A stretch of 64,000 nt of DNA from Cycloclasticus sp. 46_120_T64. GTDB lineage: Bacteria > Pseudomonadota > Gammaproteobacteria > Methylococcales > Cycloclasticaceae. Below the pieces are notes generated by a model. It ran no database searches. It saw only the letters and a program-made list of their open reading frames with translations, and was not told the origin of the DNA. The stretch covers positions 186,001 through 250,000 of the forward strand of contig MAAM01000004.1 in assembly GCA_002162695.1 (NCBI GenBank), read 5' to 3'. Shown piece by piece: positions 37,587 through 47,668 of this stretch. Position numbers and translations under genes: made by a program. Position 1 is the first letter of the stretch. Each line of letters begins with the position of its first letter.

Positions 37587-38060
37587 GTGAGCGAAGAAAA
37601 AATGGGTTTGAATAGAAATGGTGGTATTGCTACGGTTTTAGTCGGTTTTCTGCTTAGTTTGTTGCTGGCTACGGCTGCCATTGCCGACGAGGCCAGTTCA
37701 AGCGAAGCGAGTATTCTGGAAAGAATTAAGCCCCTAGGTATGGTTGCTACGAGCGCTGATGAAGCGCAACAGGCTAGCCCTGTTGTTGAGGAACCTGCTC
37801 CGGTTGTGGCGGCGGGCCCGATGACCGGTGAGCAAGTATTCAATACGGCCTGTATGGCTTGCCACTCCACGGGCGCTGCTGGCGCACCTAAGGTGGGTGA
37901 TGTAGCCGCTTGGGCTCCACGTATTGCACAAGGTATGGAAGTGCTGTTTGAACACGCAACGAAAGGCTTTAAAGCGATGCCTCCACGCGGCGGTTCAGCG
38001 CAATTATCCGATGAAGAAGTTCAATCGGCTATCAGTTTCATGGTTGATAACAGCAAATAA
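37587..38060 (+). CDS. c5-type monohaem cytochrome c
   Basis: The 157-residue protein is exported by, or anchored through, an N-terminal hydrophobic segment (about 15-33). A Glu/Pro/Ala-rich linker follows (about 40-77), then one cytochrome domain. Haem attaches at CMACH (residues 89-93) and the axial Met is in FKAMPPRGG. This matches cytochrome c5 (CycB), whose gene neighbours rep in Pseudomonas as it does here. It likely carries electrons to a terminal oxidase or reductase in the periplasm. The start is GTG 37587 with GGAG 8 bases upstream. TATAAT at 37549-37554 is a possible -10. Confidence 0.88.
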   Translation: MSEEKMGLNRNGGIATVLVGFLLSLLLATAAIADEASSSEASILERIKPLGMVATSADEAQQASPVVEEPAPVVAAGPMTGEQVFNTACMACHSTGAAGAPKVGDVAAWAPRIAQGMEVLFEHATKGFKAMPPRGGSAQLSDEEVQSAISFMVDNSK

Positions 38061-38102
38061 TAACGGTTGTTGAACCCTGTAAGGGGTTCAGTATATTACT
38101 GG

Positions 38103-38134
38103 CCGATGAGTTAAGTCTGTTCTCAACTCATCGG
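38103..38134 (+). terminator. Hairpin between the cytochrome gene and rep
   Basis: A perfect 10-bp stem (CCGATGAGTT / AACTCATCGG) encloses a 12-base loop and is followed by TTTA. It lies 43 bases after the cytochrome stop, between two convergent genes. The short T run makes it a moderate terminator candidate. Confidence 0.5.
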
Positions 38135-38170
38135 TTTAGTGCTTGTTTTAAGGCTTGTTGGTGTAGCGGC

Positions 38171-40177
38171 TTAGTTTAATAAGTTTTTCATCATCGCTAG
38201 GTTGGCTTTGCCTTTTTTCTTTTGTTCTTCGGGGTTAACTTTATTCACCGCGGGCCAATTGAGCTCATCAACCGGTAGCTCATTTAAAAAACGGCTCGGT
38301 TCAGGCGATGACATTTCACCATATTTTTTGCGTTGTGCGCAGTAACTAAAGGTCAGCTGTTTTTGCGCTCGGGTGATACCCACGTAGGCGAGTCGGCGTT
38401 CTTCCTCTATTTGCTCGGAGTCGATGCTGTTTTGATGCGGCAAGACGCCTTCTTCCATACCAATCAGATAAACATAGGGGAACTCTAGCCCCTTGGCCGC
38501 GTGTAGGGTCATGAGTTTTATTTGGTCGGTTTTTTCTTCATCTTCGTTGCGCTCTAAGCTATCTAATAACATCATGCGAGAAACAATGTCGCCCAAGCTG
38601 CGTTCCTGCTGTGATTTTTTAGCGCTATTTTCGATCCACTTGATCAGTTCAAGCACGTTATTAATGCGTCGTTCGGCTTGTTTGTCGCTATTAGCTTGAG
38701 CTTTTATCCAATCGTAATAATCGATGTCTTGCAGCATTTCGTGTAATACGGCAATCGGCTCTTCTTCTTGTTGAGTTCTATCGGATAGTTGTACTACCCA
38801 ATCGCAGAATGAACGGAGTTTTTTGTAGGTACGCTCATTCAGTTGATGCTCTAAGCCAAATTCGAAGCAGGCGTCAAACAGGCTGATATGGCGTTCATTG
38901 GCGTATTGCGCTAGTTTCTCAACCGTTGAGGTGCCGATCTCGCGTCGCGGGGTGTTGATAACGCGTAAAAAAGCACTATTGTCATCGGGGTTAATGAGCA
39001 GTTTGATATAGCTTAATACGTCTTTTATTTCGGCGTGTGAAAAGAACGATGCACCGCCGCTGATGGCGTAGGGTAGAGATAATTCGCGTAGACTTTTTTC
39101 GAGTAAGCGGGCTTGGTAGTTGCTGCGGTATAGAATGGCAAAATCACCGTTGTTGGCTTGTAGCTGGAATTTAACGCGTGAGATTTCGGCCGCTATTTGC
39201 TGGGCTTCGGAGAACTCGTCGCGGCATTTGATCACATTGATGCGATCCTCACCTTGGATATTACTCCAGAGGTTTTTTTCATATAAATGTGGGTTATTGG
39301 CGATTAATTGGTTGGCCGATTTTAAAATGCGCTGAGTTGAGCGGTAATTTTGTTCGAGTTTGATGATTTCTAGGCGCGGAAAGTCTTTCTTTAATTGGAA
39401 TAGATTTTCTGGGTTGGCACCGCGCCAAGCATAAATGGATTGATCATCGTCGCCCACGACGGTGAATTGGCCGACTGAACCGACCAGGTATTTAAATAAT
39501 TCATACTGACTGGTGTTGGTGTCTTGGTATTCATCGAGCAGTAAATATCGTGAATTATTGCGCCATTTTTCGAGAATAGCAGGGTGGTTTTTGAATAAAT
39601 CTAAGGGGGCAAGAATTAGGTCGTCAAAGTCGACGGCGTTGCAGACGAGGTTGTAGGACTGGTATTGCTCGTATAAGGCGGCGGCGAGTTGTTGTTGAGC
39701 GTCTTCGGCTAAAGACATGGCTTGTGGCGGTAGCACGGCTTGGTTTTTCCAATCGGAAATCTGCCAAGCAAGGGGTTTTATTTGATCTTTGTCGAGTTTA
39801 TGTTTGCCATTTTCTAGGATGTCTTGCAAGACCTTGTATTTGTCTTGCTCGTCCATAATGCTGATATTCTTTTTGAAACCAAGGGCGGCGTGCTCTCGAC
39901 GAATAATATCGAGCCCCATTGAGTGAAAGGTCGAAATGCGTAAATGTTTGGCCTTTTTGTGCGAGCAAATCTTTTCTACCCGTGAGCGCATTTCTCGCGC
40001 CGCTTTATTGGTAAAGGTCACCGCCACTATGTGCTTGGCTTCGATGCCTTTGTCCAATAGGTGGACGATTTTTTCGGTAATAACGCGGGTTTTACCACTG
40101 CCCGCACCGGCGATGACTAACAAGGGTTTATCGGTGGTGGTAACGGCTAATTGCTGTTCGGGGTTGAGGTCTGGCAC
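38171..40177 (-). CDS. rep: ATP-dependent DNA helicase Rep
   Basis: Rep helps replication forks pass protein barriers. The 668 residues match E. coli Rep (673). The beginning LNPEQQLAV and Walker A VIAGAGSGKTRVITEKI are typical. DEYQDTNTSQYELFKYLVGS, VVGDDDQSIYAWRGANPEN, ISGGASFFSHAEIKD and LMTLHAAKGLEFPYVYLIG separate Rep from UvrD. There is no Tudor-like C-terminal domain. It converges with the cytochrome gene and lies 175 bases after comM on the same strand. Position beside a c5 cytochrome gene is shared with Pseudomonas. Confidence 0.95.
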   Translation of the reverse strand: MPDLNPEQQLAVTTTDKPLLVIAGAGSGKTRVITEKIVHLLDKGIEAKHIVAVTFTNKAAREMRSRVEKICSHKKAKHLRISTFHSMGLDIIRREHAALGFKKNISIMDEQDKYKVLQDILENGKHKLDKDQIKPLAWQISDWKNQAVLPPQAMSLAEDAQQQLAAALYEQYQSYNLVCNAVDFDDLILAPLDLFKNHPAILEKWRNNSRYLLLDEYQDTNTSQYELFKYLVGSVGQFTVVGDDDQSIYAWRGANPENLFQLKKDFPRLEIIKLEQNYRSTQRILKSANQLIANNPHLYEKNLWSNIQGEDRINVIKCRDEFSEAQQIAAEISRVKFQLQANNGDFAILYRSNYQARLLEKSLRELSLPYAISGGASFFSHAEIKDVLSYIKLLINPDDNSAFLRVINTPRREIGTSTVEKLAQYANERHISLFDACFEFGLEHQLNERTYKKLRSFCDWVVQLSDRTQQEEEPIAVLHEMLQDIDYYDWIKAQANSDKQAERRINNVLELIKWIENSAKKSQQERSLGDIVSRMMLLDSLERNEDEEKTDQIKLMTLHAAKGLEFPYVYLIGMEEGVLPHQNSIDSEQIEEERRLAYVGITRAQKQLTFSYCAQRKKYGEMSSPEPSRFLNELPVDELNWPAVNKVNPEEQKKKGKANLAMMKNLLN

Positions 40178-40352
40178 GATGAAATTATGCTCGGAGTAAA
40201 AAGAAGATTCTACCTGTTTTAGCGGTGGTTTTCAGGGCTTTTAATTATGTAAGGCTTGCTTAAGTTTGCTTGGCTTTAGGCTGAAAGAGTAAGTTTGCGC
40301 TTATTTCTGCTGGCACAAAATAATCATGACGTGGGCGGGGCCTCCTTAGTCA

Positions 40353-41873
40353 TCATGGTGCTTGTATGACCTTGTCTAAGCGGCGATAACTGAGGGCTTC
40401 GGTCAGGTGCTTTCGCTGAATATGGGTTTCATCGGCGATATCGGCAATACTCCTAGCAACCCTGAGAATGCGGTGATAAGCGCGGTGGGATAGGCCTAAT
40501 TTCTCCATCGCCTGCTCTAATAATGCGTGATCATCATCGTTGAGCACACAATGTTTTTTTATTTGCCCGCTGCTGAGTAGGTTATTCACCGAGCCTTGAC
40601 GGTTTATTGAGCGCTGCTGGGAGTTTTGTACGCGTTGGGCAATGACATGGCTGTTTTCTTCGCCGCCGTTGCTGCCCTTTCTCAGCGTCTCGCTGCTTAT
40701 ACGGGGGACTTCGATGTGCATATCGATTCTATCTAATAAGGGCCCAGATATTTTTTGCCGATAACGTGAAATCTGCGCGGTAGTGCATTGGCAGCGCTGG
40801 CTGTTATCCCCTAGGTAGCCGCAGGGGCAAGGGTTCATCGCGCAAATAAGTTGAAAGCGTGCTGGGAAATCGCTTTGCTGGTTGGCGCGGGAGATGGCTA
40901 TGCGGCCATTCTCCATCGGTTCGCGTAATGCCTCGAGTACTTTTCGATCAAACTCGGCGAGCTCGTCTAGAAATAGAATGCCATTATGTGCGAGTGAGAC
41001 TTCACCGGGTTTCGGGCGGCTGCCACCCCCTACGAGGGCAACCGCAGATGCGGTATGGTGCGGAGACCTAAAGGGTGCGATCCGCCAGTTGGCGCTATCA
41101 ACAGGTTGTTGGCTAATGGAGTAGACCGAGGCGGTTTCTAATGCTTCTTGTTCGCTGAGGCTGGGGGTAATGCTTGGTAGGCGTGAGGCGAGCATCGACT
41201 TTCCCGTGCCCGGTGGGCCAAGCATCAGTAGGCTATGTCGACCGACGGCGGCAATCTCCAAGGCGCGTTTGCTATATTGCTGGCCGTGCACGTCGGCAAA
41301 ATCCGTGTTGGCCTCATGGGGAGCGGCTGACATATCGAGATGTTTGATCAACGGGAGTGTTTGCTGGCCAGAGAGGTGTCCACAAATAGCCAACAAGTGT
41401 GAGCAGCTCAAAATTTCGCTATCTGCAATGAGCGCTGCTTCTTGTTGGTTTTGTTCGGGTAGGCATAAGCGGCGCTGGTCTTTTTTACAGGCTAGCGCGG
41501 CGGGTAGTGCACCCTTGATGGTTCGCAGTTCGCCACTGAGCGATAGCTCGCCGAGAAATTCGTAATGGCTGAGTTGCTGTTGGGGGATTTGCCCGGATGC
41601 CGCCAAAATACTTAAGGCTATCGGTAAATCAAATCGCCCGCCTTCCTTGGGTAGGTCGGCAGGAGCAAGATTGATGGTGATGCGTTTAGCGGGAAACTCA
41701 AATTGGCAGTTGATGATGGCGCTACGCACGCGGTCTTTGCTTTCTTTTACCGCGGCCTCGGGCAGGCCAACAATTGATAAGCTGGGTAAGCCGTTGGCGA
41801 GATGCGCTTCAACGGTGACCAAGGGTGCGTTGATGCCCGATGAGCTACGGGTAAATATTGTTGCAAGAGACAT
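40353..41873 (-). CDS. comM: YifB/ComM family AAA+ helicase-like protein
   Basis: ComM is a hexameric AAA+ helicase that promotes branch migration during natural transformation; YifB is the E. coli relative. The 506 residues have an N-terminal Lon-protease-like fold domain (about 1-170, starting IFTRSSSGINAPLVTVEAHL), a Mg-chelatase AAA+ core with Walker A GPPGTGKSMLASRLP and ICAMNPCPCGYLGDN, and a C-terminal helical part with LSHRAYHRILRVARSIADI. It is common in bacteria that are not competent, so competence cannot be inferred. It is followed downstream by rep and preceded by ubiK. Confidence 0.94.
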   Translation of the reverse strand: MSLATIFTRSSSGINAPLVTVEAHLANGLPSLSIVGLPEAAVKESKDRVRSAIINCQFEFPAKRITINLAPADLPKEGGRFDLPIALSILAASGQIPQQQLSHYEFLGELSLSGELRTIKGALPAALACKKDQRRLCLPEQNQQEAALIADSEILSCSHLLAICGHLSGQQTLPLIKHLDMSAAPHEANTDFADVHGQQYSKRALEIAAVGRHSLLMLGPPGTGKSMLASRLPSITPSLSEQEALETASVYSISQQPVDSANWRIAPFRSPHHTASAVALVGGGSRPKPGEVSLAHNGILFLDELAEFDRKVLEALREPMENGRIAISRANQQSDFPARFQLICAMNPCPCGYLGDNSQRCQCTTAQISRYRQKISGPLLDRIDMHIEVPRISSETLRKGSNGGEENSHVIAQRVQNSQQRSINRQGSVNNLLSSGQIKKHCVLNDDDHALLEQAMEKLGLSHRAYHRILRVARSIADIADETHIQRKHLTEALSYRRLDKVIQAP

Positions 41874-41909
41874 GGAATCCTTTCCTTGTGCACTAAAAGA
41901 GGCGTTAGC

Positions 41910-42155
41910 TTAGTCTATCTTGTTATTGAGTTCGGCAATGGTTTTTTCTAGCGCGTCGAGTTTCTCACGGGTTCTGGCGAGTACCGCGCTTTGTGTGTCA
42001 AACTCTTCTCGGCTAACCAGGTCTAACTTGGTGAATTGCTGCTGAAGAATGCCTTTGAAGTTTTTATTCAACTCCTCTTTTATATTTGCGAGCCCCGCAG
42101 GTAATTGGTTGCTGAGGGATTTGGCTAATTGCTCGATGGTGCTGGTATCAATCAT
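41910..42155 (-). CDS. ubiK: Ubiquinone biosynthesis accessory factor UbiK
   Basis: UbiK is a small coiled-coil protein that works with UbiJ in the soluble complex making ubiquinone under oxygen. The start is the ATG at 42155 (81 residues); the longer frame to 42335 has a basic, low-complexity extension and overlaps the likely control region. The sequence has an amphipathic N-terminal helix (TIEQLAKSLSNQLP) and a C-terminal coiled coil LVSREEFDTQSAVLARTREK, which is the BMFP/YqiC motif. coq7 at 61 kb belongs to the same pathway. It precedes comM by 36 bases. Confidence 0.88.
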   Translation of the reverse strand: MIDTSTIEQLAKSLSNQLPAGLANIKEELNKNFKGILQQQFTKLDLVSREEFDTQSAVLARTREKLDALEKTIAELNNKID

Positions 42156-42386
42156 ATACGGTTTAATTTGTTTTGTTTTTTTTGGCGGGGGCTCTGCGCG
42201 GGTGTTGTGTCTGCAAAAAAGTACACGGTTAATCCTTGCTAAGCGGGTGTTGTTGTTTTTTTTAAACAGATAACCGGTGGAAACGCGGGTTTGTGCTAAT
42301 ATGACAACATGATTATGACGGTTGCATGTCAACATCGTTGATGTTTCATGTGCCTATCATAGATTAATTAAAATCAGGGAGCAAAA

Positions 42387-43055
42387 ATGAACGTATTAAA
42401 AACAACTGCAATTGCTGGTTTACTAGCAGCATCTGGCGCAGCAACAGCTGTAGAAGTAACGGGCAACGTTGCATTAACAACTGACTACGTATGGCGTGGT
42501 ATTTCTCAATCTGACAATGCGCCTGCTATTCAAGGTGGTTTCGATGTTGATTACGGCAATGGCTTATATGCTGGTGTTTGGGGTTCAAATGTAGAGCTTA
42601 ATAACGATAGTAGCCTTGAGCTTGATTTATACGCTGGCTGGGCTGGTGAATATCAAGGTGTTGGTGTTGATGTGGGTATCATCCACTATCACTACAACGG
42701 TTCTGCGGAACTAAATACCAATGAAGTTTATGTTGGTATGAGCTTTGGTCCAGCGACCTTGACTCAGTACTTTGGTTTAGACACGGGTTCTGAAAGCACC
42801 GGCGATCGCGGTTTTGGTAACTACACGGACCTTGCTTTAGACTTAGGCAGCTATGACGTTGTGGCATTTGATGCTCACCTTGGTTATTACGACTTAGATG
42901 AAGCTGGTGATGATTACTGGGATGTTAAGTTAGCGGCATCAACAACAGCATACGGTGTTGATTTTGAACTTGCTTATACTGACACGGATCACACGTCTGA
43001 CAACGGTAAGCAAGACGACGATAAAGTTGTATTGACTATTTCTAAGTCGCTATAA
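42387..43055 (+). CDS. TorF-family putative outer membrane porin
   Basis: The 222-residue protein starts with a signal peptide (MNVLKTTAIAGLLAASGAATA). It continues VEVTGNVALTTDYVWRGISQ, the hallmark of the TIGR02001 (TorF) family, and alternating beta strands such as GVDVGIIHYHYNGSAE and YTDLALDLGSYDVVAFDAHL. The C-terminus ends in an amphipathic strand with aliphatic residues. It is acidic, as expected for a marine surface protein. In Pseudomonas-like genomes the gene is next to glnK-amtB, as here, but a terminator lies between them. A transport role is inferred only. Confidence 0.87.
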   Translation: MNVLKTTAIAGLLAASGAATAVEVTGNVALTTDYVWRGISQSDNAPAIQGGFDVDYGNGLYAGVWGSNVELNNDSSLELDLYAGWAGEYQGVGVDVGIIHYHYNGSAELNTNEVYVGMSFGPATLTQYFGLDTGSESTGDRGFGNYTDLALDLGSYDVVAFDAHLGYYDLDEAGDDYWDVKLAASTTAYGVDFELAYTDTDHTSDNGKQDDDKVVLTISKSL

Positions 43056-43122
43056 GTTTTATCTACTTGGATTAATAGAATCCAATGTCTCGCACCGACG
43101 AGTTAAAACATTAATTGTTTTG

Positions 43123-43153
43123 AAACGCCCCTATTAAGGGGCGTTTTTTTTTA
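43123..43153 (+). terminator. Intrinsic terminator of the porin gene
   Basis: A 9-bp perfect stem (AAACGCCCC / GGGGCGTTT) with a 6-base loop is followed by a run of T. It isolates the porin gene from the glnK control region. Confidence 0.9.
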
Positions 43154-43179
43154 CTGAAAGATAGTCATCGAGCGCAAAA

Positions 43180-43206
43180 GGTGCGGTATCCGCACCATTT
43201 TGGTGG
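43180..43206 (+). promoter_or_regulatory. Probable NtrC binding site
   Basis: Positions 43192-43206 read GCACCATTTTGGTGG, close to the NtrC consensus GCACC-N5-GGTGC. It overlaps a second inverted repeat GGTGCGG / CCGCACC (43180-43196). The sites are about 90 bases upstream of the sigma-54 promoter of glnK, the usual enhancer distance. Confidence 0.65.
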
Positions 43207-43282
43207 TATTGTTTTGAATGAGATGGAGCTATCAAACGCTTGTTTTTATTTAATGCGTTGTAATACAAGCTTTTTTTTGAGT

Positions 43283-43298
43283 TGGCATGCCGTATGCT
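43283..43298 (+). promoter_or_regulatory. Sigma-54 promoter of glnK-amtB
   Basis: TGGCATGCCGTATGCT matches the -24/-12 consensus with GG (43284-43285) and GC (43296-43297) separated by the required 10 bases. Only two less conserved positions differ. The start would be near 43309, 39 bases before the glnK ATG. Confidence 0.75.
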
Positions 43299-43314
43299 AC
43301 GATGGTTTTGCTAA

Positions 43315-43686
<372 letters not shown>

Positions 43687-43812
43687 AGTTAAGAAGGTGA
43701 GTCTTTAGTAAGGCAGGGTGACTGTCTACTAAGGATAAGAGACATGGACTGTTGTTAGCTCACGGGATCGTTATGGTCGAGGGCCATAATAACAATATAT
43801 GGGGAGTTTAAA

Positions 43813-45090
43813 GTGGATCAAATTTTAGAATTACAATATGCGCTCGACACATTTTATTTTTTAATGTGTGGTGCGTTAGTCATGTGGATGGCAGCGGGGT
43901 TTTCAATGTTGGAAGCCGGTCTCGTCCGTTCAAAAAATACAGCTGAGATTCTAACCAAGAATGTGGCCTTGTATTCAATCTCATGCATCATGTATTTAGT
44001 GTATGGCTATGAGGTTATGTATGGCGGCGGCGTTATGCTGAGCGGTATTGAGTTAGATGGTGCGGCGAGTGCCGATGCGCTAACCGCGACGGTGTTGGCG
44101 GAATCGAAAGCGGCTGGTTTTGATGGTGACTCGGTGTACTCAAATGCGTCAGACTTCTTTTTCCAAGTGGTGTTTGTGGCTACGGCGATGTCTATCGTAT
44201 CCGGTGCGGTTGCTGAACGGATGAAACTCTGGGCGTTTTTGGCATTTGCGGTGGTGATGACAGGTGTTATTTACCCGCTGGAAGGTGCCTGGACATGGGG
44301 TAGCGAAGATGTGTTTGGTTTGTATAACTTGGGCGAGCTTGGATTTTCTGATTTTGCCGGTTCAGGTATTGTGCATATGGCCGGTGCAGCAGCGGCCTTA
44401 GCGGGTGTGTTGTTGTTAGGCGCACGTAAAGGTAAGTACGGATCAGATGGGCAAATAAATGCGATTCCCGGTGCAAACCTACCCTTGGCGACCTTGGGTA
44501 CGTTTATCTTATGGATGGGTTGGTTCGGTTTTAATGGCGGTTCAGTATTGAAATTGGGTGATATTAGCAGTGCTAACTCGGTTGCGATGGTGTTCCTAAA
44601 CACTAATGCGGCAGCGGCGGGTGGTGCTATTGGTGCCTTAATCATTGCGCGTATTTTGTTCGGTAAGGCGGATCTGACCATGTTACTGAATGGTGCTTTG
44701 GCTGGTTTGGTAGCGATTACCGCGGAACCTTCTACGCCAACCGCGTTGCAGGCGACGTTGTTTGGTGCTGCTGGTGGTGTATTGGTGGTATTCTCAATTG
44801 TTGCTCTTGATAAAATGAGGATTGATGATCCGGTAGGCGCTATATCGGTACACGGTGTATGTGGTTTATTAGGTCTATTATTGGTGCCATTGACTAACGA
44901 CGGGGTGAGTTTCTCGGGTCAGTTGATTGGTGCGGCTACGATCTTCGGCTGGGTCTTTGTTAGTAGTCTAGTGGTCTGGGGCGTACTCAAAGCAGTGATG
45001 GGTATTCGTGTATCAGAAGAAGAAGAATACGAAGGTGTGGATCTGAGTGAGTGTGGTTTAGAAGCTTATCCTGAGTTCACCAATAAGTAG
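43813..45090 (+). CDS. amtB: Ammonium transporter AmtB
   Basis: AmtB is a trimeric inner-membrane ammonium channel. The 425 residues have eleven predicted membrane segments. The two pore histidines are visible in GIVHMAGAAAALAG and SVHGVCGLLG, together with the outer Phe-gate regions. GFSMLEAGLVRSKN and WMGWFGFNGGS are typical. The start is GTG 43813 behind GGGGAG. There is no cleaved signal peptide like that of E. coli AmtB, because the first helix begins almost at once. It follows glnK and ends at a strong terminator. Confidence 0.96.
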   Translation: MDQILELQYALDTFYFLMCGALVMWMAAGFSMLEAGLVRSKNTAEILTKNVALYSISCIMYLVYGYEVMYGGGVMLSGIELDGAASADALTATVLAESKAAGFDGDSVYSNASDFFFQVVFVATAMSIVSGAVAERMKLWAFLAFAVVMTGVIYPLEGAWTWGSEDVFGLYNLGELGFSDFAGSGIVHMAGAAAALAGVLLLGARKGKYGSDGQINAIPGANLPLATLGTFILWMGWFGFNGGSVLKLGDISSANSVAMVFLNTNAAAAGGAIGALIIARILFGKADLTMLLNGALAGLVAITAEPSTPTALQATLFGAAGGVLVVFSIVALDKMRIDDPVGAISVHGVCGLLGLLLVPLTNDGVSFSGQLIGAATIFGWVFVSSLVVWGVLKAVMGIRVSEEEEYEGVDLSECGLEAYPEFTNK

Positions 45091-45110
45091 CTAGCTAGTT
45101 TAGCGGTATT

Positions 45111-45140
45111 AAAAAAGGGCGCCTTCGGCGCCCTTTTTTT
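45111..45140. terminator. Bidirectional terminator between amtB and purC
   Basis: A long stem (AAAAAAGGGCGCC / GGCGCCCTTTTTT) with the tight loop TTC lies between two convergent genes and works in both directions because it has A and T runs at either side. Confidence 0.92.
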
Positions 45141-45158
45141 GTGTTTATTGTTGCGGGT

Positions 45159-46049
45159 TTATTGGGTTAATAAATCCTGCACTTGGCGATATTTAGCCGC
45201 TGTTTTTTCGGCTATTTCGCTAGGTAGACTAGGAGCGGGGGCGGTTTTATCCCAGTCGAGAGTTTCTAGGTAGTCCCGCACAATTTGTTTGTCGAAGCTA
45301 GCAGGGCTAGTGCCTACTTGGTATTGTTTAGCATCCCAGAAGCGTGATGAGTCAGGGGTTAGCACTTCATCAATCAGGTGCAATACACCGTCATCATCAA
45401 GGCCAAATTCAAACTTAGTATCGGCGATAATGATATTACGCCCGAGCGCATACTCAGCCGCTGAGCTATACAGGGCAATACTAACGTCACGTACTTGTTT
45501 CGCTAAATCTTCGCCGAGTAACTCGATGGCTTGCTGATAAGAAATGTTTTCATCGTGTTCGCCAACAGCCGCCTTGGTGGATGGGGTGAAGATTGGCTCG
45601 GGTAGTTGTGAGGCCTGCTGTAGGCCCTTGGCGAGCTCGATGCCGCATACTTGGCCGCTGTTCTGGTAGTCTTTCCAGCCAGAACCAATTAGGTAACCGC
45701 GAACGATGGCTTCAATCGGCAAAGGTTTAAGTTTTTTGACGATAATGCCGCGTTTTGCAAGGCGTTGGCAGTCTGCCGAGTCATCTAAAACTTGCTCCAG
45801 GGTTACCTCAGATAGCTGATTTGGAATAATATGAGCTAATTTCTCAAACCAGAAGTTAGAGACTTCATTTAGCACAATGCCCTTACCAGGAATTGGATCG
45901 GTTAGAATAACGTCAAAAGCCGATAGACGATCGGTGGTTACGATAAGCATATGTTTGTCGTCAATATCGTAGATGTCACGAACTTTTCCTTTATGGAGTA
46001 GTGGCAAGCTATTGAGGTTGGCGTCGAGTAGAGAGGCTGGAATAGTCAT
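45159..46049 (-). CDS. purC: SAICAR synthase
   Basis: PurC joins aspartate to CAIR using ATP in purine synthesis. The 296 residues are longer than the 237-residue E. coli form and match the long (yeast-like) bacterial type. It begins [20 protein letters not shown], with the KGKVRDIY nucleotide loop, then [31 protein letters not shown] and the metal-binding [11 protein letters not shown] followed by [14 protein letters not shown]. All active-site segments are present. It stands alone between a terminator and the divergent djlA gene. No other purine gene is adjacent. Confidence 0.96.
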   Translation of the reverse strand: MTIPASLLDANLNSLPLLHKGKVRDIYDIDDKHMLIVTTDRLSAFDVILTDPIPGKGIVLNEVSNFWFEKLAHIIPNQLSEVTLEQVLDDSADCQRLAKRGIIVKKLKPLPIEAIVRGYLIGSGWKDYQNSGQVCGIELAKGLQQASQLPEPIFTPSTKAAVGEHDENISYQQAIELLGEDLAKQVRDVSIALYSSAAEYALGRNIIIADTKFEFGLDDDGVLHLIDEVLTPDSSRFWDAKQYQVGTSPASFDKQIVRDYLETLDWDKTAPAPSLPSEIAEKTAAKYRQVQDLLTQ

Positions 46050-46127
46050 ATAGAATATATTGGATGATAAAAAAGCAGCTAATGATCTAATTTTATTAAT
46101 AATTATGCAAGTAAAAGGTGTGAAACG

Positions 46128-46904
46128 ATGAGATGGACGGGGAAATTACTGGGTGGTGTATTTGGTTATATGACCTTTGGTGCTCTGGGTGCGTTATTGG
46201 GTATTTATATTGGGCATAAGTTTGATAAGGGGCTGGCGAAAAATCCGTTTGATCCTGCGCGTCAGCAGCAAACGAAAAAAACGTTTTTTAAGTCAACCTT
46301 TGCCATCATGGGGCATATCGCGAAGGCTGATGGACAGGTGTCGCAAGAAGAAATTCGCATGGCCGAGCGGGTTATGGCTCAAATGGAACTGTCGGCGGCG
46401 ATGCGACAAGAGGCGGTGGCTGAGTTTAATCGCGGCAAAAGCGAAGGGTTTAATTTAGACGCCGAGCTCGATGACTTCAAGCAAGCCTGTCAGCGGCAGA
46501 AAAATTTGGTGCGGATGTTTATTGAGGTGCAATTGCAGGCGGCTTATGCCGACGGCACCTTGGATGCAGAAGAAGATAGAATTTTATTGCATATTTGCGC
46601 ACGCCTGGGTATTCCTCAGTTTGCTTATGAACAACTCAAGCGGATGCTGGGCGCGAGTCAGCGTCGTGGTTCACACCAGCAAACACGCTCTACACCCGAA
46701 GAGGCTTATGCGATCTTGGGGGTTGCCGAATCGGCGAGTGATGGCGAGCTTAAAAAAGCCTACCGTCGTTTAATTAGTCAGCACCACCCTGATAAATTGG
46801 TTTCGAAGGGTTTACCGGATGAGATGATGAAGATTGCAAAAGAAAAAACCCAACAAATTACCGAGGCTTACGACACCATTCGAAGCCTACGCAAGAATAA
46901 TTAA
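46128..46904 (+). CDS. djlA: Membrane-anchored DnaJ-like co-chaperone DjlA
   Basis: DjlA stimulates DnaK at the inner membrane. The 258 residues begin with a membrane segment (about 8-28, with GxxxG-like glycine spacing). A TerB-like helical domain follows (about 50-170), with [20 protein letters not shown] and [18 protein letters not shown]-terminal J domain (about 188-255) carries the invariant HPD in [14 protein letters not shown]. The order matches E. coli DjlA. It diverges from purC, and yajQ follows after 39 bases. Confidence 0.94.
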   Translation: MRWTGKLLGGVFGYMTFGALGALLGIYIGHKFDKGLAKNPFDPARQQQTKKTFFKSTFAIMGHIAKADGQVSQEEIRMAERVMAQMELSAAMRQEAVAEFNRGKSEGFNLDAELDDFKQACQRQKNLVRMFIEVQLQAAYADGTLDAEEDRILLHICARLGIPQFAYEQLKRMLGASQRRGSHQQTRSTPEEAYAILGVAESASDGELKKAYRRLISQHHPDKLVSKGLPDEMMKIAKEKTQQITEAYDTIRSLRKNN

Positions 46905-46943
46905 TTCTTATTTAATTAATAACTAACAAATATAGGAGATCTT

Positions 46944-47426
46944 ATGCCATCTTTTGATGTGGTATCTGAAGTCGATAAACACGAACTAAGTAACGCGGTT
47001 GACCAAGCGAATAAAGAAGTGACAACACGTTTTGACTTTAAGGGAACCGGCGCGAATTTTGAACTAGCGGATACCGATGTAACGCTGATTGGAGAGTCTA
47101 AATTTCAGTTGGGGCAAATGCTGGATATTTTTCGTATTAAGCTATCACGTCGTGGTGTTGATGTGGATTGCATGGATGTGCAGAACGCAGAGGAGACTGG
47201 ACTTAAGGTTAGGCAAAAGGTGAGCATCAAAGACGGCTTGGACAGCGAATCTGCAAAAAAAATAACCAAGCTGATTAAAGAGAAAAAACTCAAGGTGCAA
47301 GCACAAATCCAAAAAGAACAAGTGCGGGTAACAGGTAAGAAGCGTGATGAGCTACAAGCGGTGATGGCGATGTTGAAGGCCGAAGGCTTAGGTGTTCCGC
47401 TGCAGTTTAAAAATTTCCGCGATTAG
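46944..47426 (+). CDS. yajQ: YajQ-family nucleotide-binding protein
   Basis: YajQ is a small two-domain protein with ferredoxin-like folds that binds nucleotides; a Xanthomonas member is a c-di-GMP receptor. The 160 residues begin [20 protein letters not shown] and contain [24 protein letters not shown] and [18 protein letters not shown], all family hallmarks. The AGGAG ribosome site is 8 bases before the ATG. It may be cotranscribed with djlA. Whether it binds c-di-GMP here is unknown, but the cell has c-di-GMP enzymes in this window. Confidence 0.95.
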   Translation: MPSFDVVSEVDKHELSNAVDQANKEVTTRFDFKGTGANFELADTDVTLIGESKFQLGQMLDIFRIKLSRRGVDVDCMDVQNAEETGLKVRQKVSIKDGLDSESAKKITKLIKEKKLKVQAQIQKEQVRVTGKKRDELQAVMAMLKAEGLGVPLQFKNFRD

Positions 47427-47668
47427 TTTTAGGGTTTGTTTAGCACGACGAGGCTGAGCCGTTTTGTCGTTGCTAGAGGTCATAGTTTCCTACTAAGTCT
47501 TACCGCTTAGTGAGGCAAGAGCTTGCCACCTTTGTTATCCTTAGGTCTTTATTTGAATGAAAAAAAGCCCGTTAAAGACTTAAGTGGTTGGTTTTTGTCG
47601 GGTGTATTTGAAATGGTACGCCAATTGCTTGTTTCTTCATATTGATATGATGAATAAGGTTTGCTGCG

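Noticed and set aside
38171-40177. Two UvrD-like helicases suggesting a defence system
   Set aside because: Motifs and neighbours identify one as UvrD and the other as Rep, both housekeeping.
40353-41873. comM as evidence for natural competence
   Set aside because: The family is widespread in non-competent bacteria, and no other competence gene is in the window.
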